A stretch of 8,285 nucleotides of DNA from contig JAIRLW010000281.1 in assembly GCA_031259095.1 (NCBI GenBank), positions 1 to 8,285 of the forward strand. The letters are read 5' to 3'. How positions within the stretch are numbered: position 1 is the first letter of the stretch; each line of letters begins with the position of its first letter. Source of the DNA: Planctomycetaceae bacterium. Its GTDB lineage: Bacteria; Planctomycetota; Planctomycetia; Pirellulales; Thermoguttaceae. Of the stretch, positions 1-5,077 are shown in pieces. Both the position numbers and the translations under genes were made by a program. A model generated the notes under the pieces. The model had not been told where the DNA came from, did not search any database, and saw only the letters and a list, made by a program, of their open reading frames with translations.

Positions 1-50
1 CCGCAACATAACTGCCTATTTTATTAATTGCTCAAACACTTAGTTTAAAT

Positions 51-90
51 AGTCCGCAGATTAACGCAGATCAATGCAGATTAATGCAGA
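51..90. repeat. Tandem 10-bp GCAGA repeat, four copies
   Basis: Four consecutive decamers end in GCAGA: AGTCCGCAGA, TTAACGCAGA, TCAATGCAGA and TTAATGCAGA. The same word family (CCGCAGAT, GCTGATT, CGCAGATT) recurs in the palindromes at 4995-5058 and 7055-7360, so this is probably a decayed or variant copy of a dispersed intergenic repeat rather than an isolated microsatellite. It is followed by short inverted words TACGAAT (96-102) and ATTCGTA (125-131). A weak ORF overlaps it, but the translation shows no domain and has low-complexity character, so no gene is called. Confidence 0.7.
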
Positions 91-276
91 AAAGTACGAA
101 TATCCGCTTGCGTATCTGCATTTTATTCGTAATGTCCTTTTACCGAAACAATGATCACTGTTACAATTGTGTACTTTTAAAAACTACTTTTTTAAATTTA
201 ACCACAGAGATCGCAAAAAGAAGTAATCTATCAGTGGAATTTTTATTTTGTGATCAACTTCATGATATTTTTCCTA

Positions 277-356
277 CGCCCTGAAAGGGCAATATAAGCC
301 AGCCATACCCAACGGGTAGGATTCAAAGTACCCACACAATTTCGCCCTGAAAGGGC
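277..356 (+). repeat. Composite repeat unit 1 (CGCCCTGAAAGGGC pair around AAC hairpin)
   Basis: The unit starts and ends with identical 14-mers CGCCCTGAAAGGGC (277-290 and 343-356). Each contains a GCCCT/AGGGC mini-hairpin with a GAA loop. After the first comes AATATAAGCCAGCC, then a small hairpin TACCC-AAC-GGGTA (306-318), then GGATTC and a spacer. The order and spacing match unit 2 read on the other strand. REP-like dispersed elements of this kind are, as far as I recall, common in planctomycete and some Bacteroidetes intergenic DNA. The function is unknown. Confidence 0.85.
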
Positions 357-386
357 AACATAACTGTTCGATTCACAAGATATACT

Positions 387-464
387 GCCCTTTCAGGGCG
401 ATCTTATTGGGGATTCCAACCCGCCGCGTTGCGGCGGGCTGGCTTATGCTGCCCTTTCAGGGCG
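387..464 (-). repeat. Composite repeat unit 2, inverted relative to unit 1
   Basis: Read on the minus strand this has the same order as unit 1: CGCCCTGAAAGGGC (464-451), AGCATAAGCCAGCC, a hairpin with loop AAC, GGAATCC, spacer, and a second CGCCCTGAAAGGGC (400-387). Its hairpin stem is an 8-bp perfect GC stem (420-427 with 431-438) instead of the 5-bp TACCC/GGGTA of unit 1. The loop is conserved while the stem is fully replaced on both sides, which is a compensatory pattern. Confidence 0.85.
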
Positions 465-611
465 AATATTTTTTTAACCTCAAACAAAAATTCCACTGAT
501 ATATTACAAAAAGAAATTTTTTTGAAAGGAGAAAACATCGAAGTCCTATAAAAATACGATCTTATAAACCGCAAATCACGATAGTATTCCAAAATTATTT
601 CTCTGTGGTAA

Positions 612-779
612 AAACAGCGTGGACTTGCCGACATTCGTCAATCCGACAACTGCAACAACATAACGTTTCTCCGCCACATTAACTCGACGGCGGATTTCAT
701 TCAGCATAGGGCGTTGTCTTCGTTGGGGTATTGCGGTGGAATTTAAAATTTTTATAATACGCTTGTTTGATGATATTTT
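612..779 (-). pseudogene. P-loop GTPase N-terminal fragment (gene remnant)
   Basis: Reading the minus strand, one frame gives ...PQRRQRPMLNEIRRRVNV followed by AEKRYVVAVVGLTNVGKSTLF. The stretch VVAVVGLTNVGKST (Walker A codons 618-644) is an unmistakable G1/Walker A P-loop of the TRAFAC GTPase class (compare Era, HflX, TrmE and dynamin-like proteins), preceded by the expected hydrophobic beta strand. The frame ends its similarity right after STLF at 612, where the repeat boundary TTACCACAGAG begins, so switch, G3 and G4 motifs are missing. Upstream the same frame meets a TAA (780-782). A further ATG at 824 (MMNEERTEYNLSNK) may be the original start with that stop acquired later; an internal ATG lies at 707. 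No Shine-Dalgarno is convincing. I cannot name the GTPase family from 50 residues. Confidence 0.7.
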
Positions 780-928
780 TTATTTATTTGACAAGTTATA
801 TTCCGTGCGTTCCTCATTCATCATATTTAAAATTTTGGTGTTGCTAAACTGTTATTGATTTCATTATTCCAATCCCTATAATTTTCATTTTTTTGATTTT
901 TTATTTTCAGTCACTTAGAAACCGAACC
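780..928. other. AT-rich spacer between gene remnants
   Basis: This stretch is strongly AT-rich, with homopolymer T runs near 885-905. On the minus strand it may contain the disrupted 5' end of the GTPase remnant (ATG at 824, stop 780-782). A TTGACA hexamer occurs at 788-793, but no well-placed -10 follows. I could not identify a clear left inverted terminal repeat for the adjacent IS remnant. Confidence 0.4.
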
Positions 929-1290
929 ATGGATTGTCCCCGATGCGGCAGCAGCGAACACTGCAAAAATGGTTTTGCCTATGGCAGGCAACGCTATCAA
1001 TGTCAACAGTGTCATTATCGCTACACTGTAGAAAAAACGTTGCTGCGATACGAGTCAAGAAACAAAAACAACTTGCGTCAAAATGTATCTCGAAGGTATG
1101 GGCATTCGCGGCATCGGACGTGTGTTGGGGTTCAGTAATGTTGCTGTTCTCGGTGGAAGGATATAATGGTCGTGTCCGCCATCATTATTTGGCAAGGTTT
1201 CACCGAAAGACACTCTGTTATTCCAAGTTATTCCAAAAGCGAAGAAATGGTGAAACTCTCCTGAAAATTAGTGTTTGGAAAACTAAATAA
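929..1290 (+). pseudogene. IS1-type transposase remnant (zinc ribbon + HTH + C-terminus, scrambled)
   Basis: From ATG 929 one frame reads MDCPRCGSSEHCKNGFAYG then RQRYQCQQCHYRYTVEK, a CxxC...CxxC zinc ribbon like InsA of the IS1 family. A second frame from ATG 1083 reads MYLEGMGIRGIGRVLGFSN then VAVL, the matching helix-turn-helix, and stops at 1164. A third frame (about 1177-1230) reads HYLARFHRKTLCYSK, which is the C-terminal signature of the IS1 transposase (InsB part). So both ends of the transposase survive, but the catalytic middle is deleted and there are at least three frame changes. One frame change is caused by a perfect tandem duplication of GTTATTCCAA (1217-1226, 1227-1236). Removing it restores CYSKSEEMVKLS followed by an in-frame TGA and KLVFGKLN. 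The element cannot encode an active enzyme. Assignment to IS1 rather than a related zinc-ribbon IS family is from memory. Confidence 0.8.
1217..1236. repeat. 10-bp tandem duplication inside IS remnant
   Basis: GTTATTCCAA occurs twice back to back. It shifts the transposase C-terminal frame, and deleting one copy reconnects CYSK to SEEMVKLS. This fits replication slippage after the element lost function. Confidence 0.85.
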
Positions 1291-1344
1291 TAAAATGTCT
1301 AGATTAAACTAGCAATACCGATAATTTAACCCTCAAAAAATACA

Positions 1345-1764
1345 ATGATCAAACGAGTTTATGTTGACACCTCTGTTGTTGGAGGTAAATTTGATAAAGA
1401 ATTTACCTTATTGACAACTCCCTTTTGGAATGCTGTTTTCAATAGGAAAATGACAATTATTGTTTCTGATATTCTTGAAAAAGAATTGGAAGGTGCGCCG
1501 ATTCAGATTTATGAATTTTTCACCCAATTACCGGAATCGCAAATAGAACATGTTGTCTCAACCGACGAATCCGACAATCTGGCAAAAAAATATATTGCTG
1601 AATATGTTGTTGGACGTTCCAGCGAAAATGACTGTAAACACATTGCTCTGGCGACGATCAATCATGCGGATTGTTTGGTTAGTTGGAATTTTAAACACAT
1701 CGTCAATATCAATCGGATTAGAGGCTATAACGGAGTTAATATGTTGCTCGCTATTCAACCTTAG
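1345..1764 (+). CDS. PIN-domain toxin-like RNase (VapC family), C-terminally truncated
   Basis: A 139-residue PIN-domain protein, predicted to be a metal-dependent RNase and the toxin of a type II toxin-antitoxin pair. Visible motifs are VYVDTSVVGG with the first catalytic Asp at residue 8, an acidic helix at 42-49 (D42, E45, E47, E49), SENDCKHIALATINHADCL with D96 and D109, then VSWNFKHIVN and RGYNGVN, which are typical of this PIN subgroup. Related proteins continue with a tail of the type EIRTPxEV. Here the frame stops at TAG 1762-1764, but the +1 frame immediately continues EIRTPYEVINNETNIE and stops at 1812-1814. This points to loss of one base near 1761-1763. The catalytic core is intact, so the product may still be active or may be unstable. 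There is no strong Shine-Dalgarno before 1345. The small gene at 1795 is its likely antitoxin. Confidence 0.85.
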   Translation: MIKRVYVDTSVVGGKFDKEFTLLTTPFWNAVFNRKMTIIVSDILEKELEGAPIQIYEFFTQLPESQIEHVVSTDESDNLAKKYIAEYVVGRSSENDCKHIALATINHADCLVSWNFKHIVNINRIRGYNGVNMLLAIQP

Positions 1765-1814
1765 AAATTCGTACCCCTTACGAGGTAATTAATAATGAAA
1801 CAAATATCGAATAA
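1764..1814 (+). pseudogene. Frameshifted C-terminal tail of the PIN gene
   Basis: The frame one base off from the PIN ORF encodes EIRTPYEVINNETNIE followed by TAA. EIRTPYEV matches the conserved ending I recall for this PIN subgroup. If restored (CCT-TTA-GAA instead of CCTTAGAA) the toxin would overlap the antitoxin start at 1795 by 20 bp, the usual translational coupling of toxin-antitoxin genes. A sequencing or assembly error is the alternative to a real deletion. Confidence 0.65.
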
Positions 1815-2031
1815 AATACCTGTTCCGTCAGTACCGGACAATTTGTCCGTCACTGAAAATTCCGAAAATCGTTTTATTGAAGGGTTCAGCGCCTTAAAAA
1901 TGAAACAAGAAGTTCAGGAACAAATCTACCGTGAAACGAAAGGGATGACAGATCAGGAAGTTCGTGAATACTTTCACAAAGGCAGCGAACAGTTTCGAAA
2001 AAAAATAAAATCCCTGCGAAACATGAAATAA
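1795..2031 (+). CDS. Putative antitoxin partner of the PIN toxin
   Basis: A 78-residue charged protein. The start at 1795 is supported by GAGGT (1782-1786) eight bases upstream. The N-terminal third is Ser/Pro/Asn-rich and probably disordered. From about residue 31 it reads FSALKMKQEVQEQIYRETKG then MTDQEVREYFHKGSEQFRKK, a helical segment matching the small partner proteins normally found next to this PIN subgroup (consensus of the type F-A--M-REI-D-IY-ET--MT-EE--EYF---S--FR). In such pairs the antitoxin C-terminus occupies the toxin's active groove. No DNA-binding fold is obvious, so autoregulation cannot be predicted. The function is inferred from position and this motif. Confidence 0.75.
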   Translation: MKQISNKIPVPSVPDNLSVTENSENRFIEGFSALKMKQEVQEQIYRETKGMTDQEVREYFHKGSEQFRKKIKSLRNMK

Positions 2032-2062
2032 AGGGAATCAACCCTTTTTACAGGAGAATTCA

Positions 2063-2332
2063 ATGCAGACCACTAGCAGACAACTAGGGCGTGTTGACCC
2101 TAATTTCTCAAAAAAAACGATTTTCAAAAAGGATAGGGGATATAATGATCTTGCAATTCGTCGTGGATTGTGTATGCTGTATCTCATCGTGATATTAACA
2201 AAAAAGATGTTTGAACAATACCGGCGTCGGTACCGTCATTATTGTACCGTTGCAAGCCTTTATCTCTGGTCGATTGCAGCGGGAACAATTAAAAGAATAA
2301 AAGATTACACACCAGAGAAAAAAGAGGAATAA
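2063..2332 (+). pseudogene. Uncertain 89-codon ORF, possibly decayed gene
   Basis: The frame from ATG 2063 has a good ribosome binding site (AGGAG 2052-2056) and ends one base before the alkyltransferase ATG, which favours expression. However, the translation (for example FEQYRRRYRHYC) is unlike a folded protein. More protein-like segments lie in the other two frames: NSSWIVYAVSHRDINKKDV (about 2154-2210), then LNNTGVGTVIIVPLQAFISG with RLQREQLKE ending in TAA (about 2212-2310). Joined by a one-base shift these could be the tail of a lost gene. Codons near the start overlap a repeat word, GTGTTGACCCTAATTTC (2091-2107). I do not recognise any family. It could also be a genuine small operon member or noncoding leader. 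Confidence 0.35.
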
Positions 2333-2333
2333 A

Positions 2334-3086
2334 ATGAACAACGAACAAAAATGGCAAGCCGTCGCGGAACACGATGACCAATATGACGGTTTGTTTTTCG
2401 TCGGGGTAAAATCAACCAAAATATTTTGCCAACCATCTTGTAAATCAAAATTGCCTCTTAGAAAAAACGTTCTGTTTTTTGAAAACGTAACGCAGGCGAA
2501 AGAAGCCGGCTATCGATCTTGTAAACGATGCCGTCCTGATCTCTTGGACAACCAACATAAAGAAATTGTCGAAACTGAAATGGAATACATTCACAAAATT
2601 AAATCGCCGGTTGGAATACTTACCGTATCAAGTAATGGTCAACGTATTTCAGGGCTTTGGATGGAAGGACAAAAATATTTCGCAAAAACATTGGGAAAAG
2701 ATATTTCGGAACGAAATCTGCCTATATTTAAAGAAGTTCGGAAATGGCTTGATATTTATTTTTCGGGCAAAGAGCCGGATTTTATGTTGCCGCTGATACC
2801 TAAAGGAAGTCCGTTTCAACAATCAATTTGGGATCGTCTTTGTAAAATTCCTTACGGGCAAACGACCACTTACGGAGAAATTGCGATCCAATTTGAGTTG
2901 GAACATAAAGGCAAACATACGTCCGCACGAGCGGTTGGCAACGCGGTAGGACATAATCCGGTTTCGATTTTAATTCCTTGTCATCGCGTCATCGGCAAAA
3001 ACGGTTATCCCACAGGATACGCCGGCGGAATTGATAAAAAAATAAAACTCTTAAAATTGGAAGGAATTAATATTAAGAATCTCTAA
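2334..3086 (+). CDS. Ada-type zinc domain fused to O6-alkylguanine-DNA alkyltransferase
   Basis: A 250-residue DNA alkylation repair protein. Residues 5-72 form an Ada N-terminal zinc domain: the pattern FCQPSC (C32, C36) and YRSCKRCRP (C63, C66) gives the four zinc-binding cysteines, one of which in E. coli Ada accepts methyl from phosphotriesters. Residues about 85-245 form a suicidal alkyltransferase (MGMT/Ogt). FQQSIWDRLCKIPYGQTTTYGEIA precedes the DNA-binding helix with SARAVGNAVG (197-206; R199 is the likely arginine finger), and ILIPCHRVIG carries the acceptor Cys216. The AraC-type HTH that lies between these domains in E. coli Ada is absent, so this is probably a repair enzyme and not a transcription activator. 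The start at 2334 is supported by GAGGA (2324-2328). It follows the ORF at 2063 by one base and may be co-transcribed from upstream. Confidence 0.93.
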   Translation: MNNEQKWQAVAEHDDQYDGLFFVGVKSTKIFCQPSCKSKLPLRKNVLFFENVTQAKEAGYRSCKRCRPDLLDNQHKEIVETEMEYIHKIKSPVGILTVSSNGQRISGLWMEGQKYFAKTLGKDISERNLPIFKEVRKWLDIYFSGKEPDFMLPLIPKGSPFQQSIWDRLCKIPYGQTTTYGEIAIQFELEHKGKHTSARAVGNAVGHNPVSILIPCHRVIGKNGYPTGYAGGIDKKIKLLKLEGINIKNL

Positions 3087-3120
3087 AAATATCATTTGCC
3101 AAAAGATTTTTGATTATTTT

Positions 3121-3140
3121 AATTAATTAATTAATTAATT
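3121..3140. repeat. (AATT)5 microsatellite
   Basis: Five perfect tandem copies of the self-complementary tetramer AATT lie 35 bp after the alkyltransferase stop. The array can form a cruciform and is slippage-prone. It directly precedes a word-repeat hairpin. Confidence 0.9.
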
Positions 3141-3148
3141 GATTATTT

Positions 3149-3220
3149 GTCCCCTTAGTCCTTATCGTCCCTAATGTCTTTTTTAAGGGACTTTAAGGAC
3201 GATAGGGATATTAGGGATAA
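3149..3220. repeat. Imperfect inverted repeat of GTCCYTA words
   Basis: The left arm (about 3149-3180) is built from the words GTCCCC, AGTCCTTATC, GTCCCTAAT and GTC. The right arm (about 3186-3220) carries their reverse complements AAGGGAC, AAGGACGATAGGGAT and ATTAGGGAT. The arms align with several mismatches and could form a long imperfect hairpin, with T runs in the loop. It is a third word family distinct from the GCAGATT and CACGAA repeats. It lies downstream of the alkyltransferase and could act as a 3' processing or termination structure, but there is no U tract after it. Confidence 0.65.
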
Positions 3221-3543
3221 ATGATTTTTCATAAAACATTGTGGTTGAAAATGAATTCTTAGAGATTTCCTAATGTCCTATTTTTAAACTCATTACCTAC
3301 ACGGAATGGGATTCCTCCCAATGATCAGAAAAATAAAAAAAACAATTTTCTTTGTAATTTGAAAATGCCGACAAAAAGTGAAGAACTTCCTAACAATTGA
3401 TTTACTTAACTGATTTTCGGTTAAGTTCCATCTGTTGTCTGGACGATAAACTTTAAAGGATCAAAATTTTGGGCAGATCGCCGTTAAAGGTACACTTTAT
3501 TGAACTCTACGTTTTTGAAGGAAACTCAGGTAGGAGGAAGGCA
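3221..3543. other. Leader and spacer upstream of the BON gene
   Basis: Noncoding by inspection. It contains a 7-bp perfect stem ACTTAAC/GTTAAGT (3404-3410 with 3420-3426) and a near-palindrome around 3308-3326 (AATGGGATTCCTCCCAAT). No promoter hexamer pair is convincing. An in-frame TTG at 3469 could extend the BON ORF by 25 codons, but the Shine-Dalgarno at 3532-3537 argues for the internal ATG. Confidence 0.5.
3532..3537 (+). promoter_or_regulatory. Strong Shine-Dalgarno deciding the BON start
   Basis: AGGAGG lies 6 bases before ATG 3544. The protein from that ATG opens with a textbook signal peptide, so the upstream TTG extension is rejected. Confidence 0.9.
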
Positions 3544-4533
3544 ATGCGATTCGTTTTAGTTCCGCTCATATTCGCCGCAATATTGACCATTGCGACGGCT
3601 ACAGTTCATGCAAACAGTAATCAGGCAGCGGCGGAAAAAATTGCCGCAAGTTTGGGTGAACGTTTTCCGGGGTACGATATTGCCGTTTCCTATCAAAACG
3701 GAAAAGTCCGGTTGGTTGGTCAGGTTGGTTCACTCGATATGTTGCACCAGACGGTAGAACATGTTAAACGAGTTCCCGGCGTTAAAATACTTGATATTGA
3801 CAACGGTTTACGTGTTTCGGGAACACCTGCAACGTTACCGACGGCTCCGGCGAATGCATTGGTGGCGCCGGTTCGGGTTGCTCCGTTAGGGCAAAATAAT
3901 GTTCAAAACCGTGCAGCGGTAACTCCAACAACTCCAACGACTCCGTCAACACCAACCAAACATTCGATCTGGTCACCGTCGCCGACTCAAACACAAATTG
4001 TTACCGCCCCGATTCCGATGCCCGGACGACCGGATCCTTCTCAAGCAGTCGTTCAGGTTGCTAATCATAATGCTAATCATAATCCGCCGGTTAATCATCA
4101 TCAGGTTCTTCCGACCAATGCGAATATTGTTCCGGCTGAAGCTCAATACGCGCAGGCTTACGGACATCATTATCAGGTACAACAACTGTTTGCACCGCCG
4201 CAACAACAAGGAACTCCGGTTGCTTATCACCCTGAGGCTTACGGACCACAAGGACCGTTACCAGGTCAGTACAATCAACCGAATCTTCCTGATTATGCTT
4301 GGCCCAGTTATGCTTGTTATCCAAACTATGCCGAAGTTTGTTACCCGAAGCAGTATTCGCCAAAAGCGTGGCCCTATATCGGACCATTTTATCCCTATCC
4401 GCAAGTTCCACTCGGTTGGCGAAAAACAACGCTCGAATGGCATGACGGTTGGTGGTGGTTGGATTTTGACGATGGAACGCCAAACGGTCCGTTTTCGCCG
4501 CTTTTCCGGCAACCGGCACGTTATACCTATTAG
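3544..4533 (+). CDS. Secreted BON-domain protein with Pro/Asn/His/Gln-rich linker
   Basis: A 329-residue exported protein. Residues 1-23 are a signal peptide (hydrophobic VLVPLIFAAILTIATATVHA, probable cut after VHA). Residues about 26-91 form one BON domain (AAAEKIAASLGERFPGYDIA...GKVRLVGQVGS...VKRVPGVKILDIDNGLRV), a fold associated with phospholipid or envelope binding. Residues about 95-245 are low-complexity: TPTTPTTPSTPT, then NHNANHNPPVNHH, then Gln/Tyr/Pro-rich sequence. The C-terminus (about 250-329) has CYPNYAEVCYPKQYSPKAW then PYIGPFYPYPQVPLGWRK and TLEWHDGWWWLDFDDG. This aromatic ending resembles planctomycete BON paralogues as I recall them and may be a surface-anchoring or interaction module. 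It is probably monocistronic, with its own leader. The large palindrome begins 3 bases after its stop. Confidence 0.88.
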   Translation: MRFVLVPLIFAAILTIATATVHANSNQAAAEKIAASLGERFPGYDIAVSYQNGKVRLVGQVGSLDMLHQTVEHVKRVPGVKILDIDNGLRVSGTPATLPTAPANALVAPVRVAPLGQNNVQNRAAVTPTTPTTPSTPTKHSIWSPSPTQTQIVTAPIPMPGRPDPSQAVVQVANHNANHNPPVNHHQVLPTNANIVPAEAQYAQAYGHHYQVQQLFAPPQQQGTPVAYHPEAYGPQGPLPGQYNQPNLPDYAWPSYACYPNYAEVCYPKQYSPKAWPYIGPFYPYPQVPLGWRKTTLEWHDGWWWLDFDDGTPNGPFSPLFRQPARYTY

Positions 4534-4536
4534 GAT

Positions 4537-4780
4537 GTGTTGACACTAATGTTCACCAGTAGTTTTTAAACCGGTTAAAAATTTTCTAATTATCTCCTCA
4601 AAATAGGAAACCATCAGGAATTTCCAATAATGAATTGGAACTACGAAAGACACGAATGTTCACGAAAACGATTATTCTAAAAATCTTTTCGTGAACATTC
4701 GTGATTTTCGTAGTAAAAATAAAGATTAGCGTGTGTGGACACTAATATCAGTGTTTTTTTGTGAAATTAGTGTCAACACT
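4537..4780. repeat. Nested palindromic repeat island II
   Basis: The outer arms are GTGTTGACACTAATGTTCAC (4537-4556) and the inverted copy 4761-4780 (its complement reads AGTGTTGACACTAATTTCAC). They differ by a one-base gap and are otherwise near-identical. A third, direct copy, GTGTGGACACTAAT (4733-4746), sits just inside the right arm. The inner arms form the CTACGAAA hairpin at 4641-4713. The outer word contains its own small dyad (GTGT-TG-ACAC). The island starts 3 bp after the BON stop codon, so it will be the 3' end of that transcript. Confidence 0.85.
4641..4713. repeat. CTACGAAA/CACGAA hairpin element, copy 1
   Basis: The left arm 4641-4668 (CTACGAAAGACACGAATG and onward) and right arm 4686-4713 are reverse complements at 26 of 28 positions, with a 17-nt AT-rich loop. 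Copy 2 is at 7171-7262. A fragment, CACGATGAACACGAAA, at 4835-4850 looks like a decayed relative. Confidence 0.9.
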
Positions 4781-4856
4781 CCCTAGAAACTAGGCAATAA
4801 TCTTAATCTCTAAAGTTCTAAAGATTCTTTTGTCCACGATGAACACGAAAAAAATT

Positions 4857-4903
4857 TTATTTTCACCTTATTGTTTTGTTCGGAAAAATTAGGTTGAAAA
4901 TAA
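4857..4903. repeat. Small inverted repeat
   Basis: TTATTTTCACCT (4857-4868) faces AGGTTGAAAATAA (4891-4903), complementary with one extra base, with a 22-nt loop. It lies in gene-free DNA between the BON and FHA genes. The rest of 4781-4994 shows nothing else I can name apart from a short dyad CCTAG-AAA-CTAGG (4782-4794). Confidence 0.55.
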
Positions 4904-4994
4904 GGTTTGTGAAAACAATGACAATGTGTTTGAGGAAAATCAAACGCCACGTTTGGGATTGTAATGATAATTTTTAGAGATTCCCATCAATATA

Positions 4995-5058
4995 TTATCC
5001 GCAGATGACGCTGATTGTTTTCTCAATATCTGCGTCAATCGGCGAAATCGGCGGATAA
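4995..5058. repeat. GCAGAT-family palindrome behind the FHA gene
   Basis: TTATCCGC (4995-5002) is exactly matched by GCGGATAA (5051-5058). Inside, GATGACGCTGATTG and CAATATCTGCGTCAATCGGCG share the GCAGAT/GCTGATT vocabulary of the repeat at 7055-7360. It sits 19 bp beyond the stop of the convergent FHA gene, so it could serve as its transcript end, though no T tract typical of an intrinsic terminator follows. Confidence 0.75.
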
Positions 5059-5077
5059 CAATTTTGTGTGAGAACAT

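Larger units (their letters stand above)
201..609. repeat. Nested palindromic repeat island I
   Basis: Three levels of inverted symmetry are visible. The outer boundary is ACCACAGAGA (201-210), matched exactly by its reverse complement at 600-609. The middle arms are 224-244 and 486-506, which are reverse complements at 20 of 21 positions around the core ATCAGTGGAATTTTT. The inner level is a pair of inverted ~80-bp units (277-356 and 387-464). The right half carries about 100 bp between middle and outer arm that the left half lacks. There is no coding sequence I believe in here. The minus-strand open frame 404-634 reads straight through the repeat and is treated as a shadow. No transposase is present, so if the island moves it would have to be mobilised in trans. 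Confidence 0.8.

Noticed and set aside
84..284. Plus-strand 66-codon ORF
   Set aside because: It covers the tandem decamers, an AT-rich stretch and the left arms of island I, with no ribosome binding site or recognisable motif.
277..464. Possible CRISPR array from the four CGCCCTGAAAGGGC copies
   Set aside because: Two copies are direct and two inverted, spacing is uneven, the flanking sequence is itself homologous between units, and there are no cas genes.
404..634. Minus-strand 76-codon ORF
   Set aside because: It begins in the wrong frame of the GTPase remnant and then reads through repeat unit 2. The C-terminal peptide (GQHKPARRNAAGWNPQ) is simply the translated repeat.
1299..1312. CTAG-N6-CTAG dyad upstream of the PIN gene as an operator
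   Set aside because: Only the CTAG ends are symmetric and it lies in the tail of the IS remnant. It is too weak to call.
3469..3543. 25-codon N-terminal extension of the BON protein
   Set aside because: It starts at TTG, would bury the signal peptide, and a strong AGGAGG is correctly placed for ATG 3544.
3973..4546. Overlapping ORFs on both strands inside the BON gene
   Set aside because: They are shadows of a low-complexity coding sequence; Arg/Ile-rich translations have no domain.
4563..4581. TTTTTAAACCGGTTAAAAA as an intrinsic terminator of the BON gene
   Set aside because: The stem is short and AT-rich around a CCGG core and no clean T tract follows.
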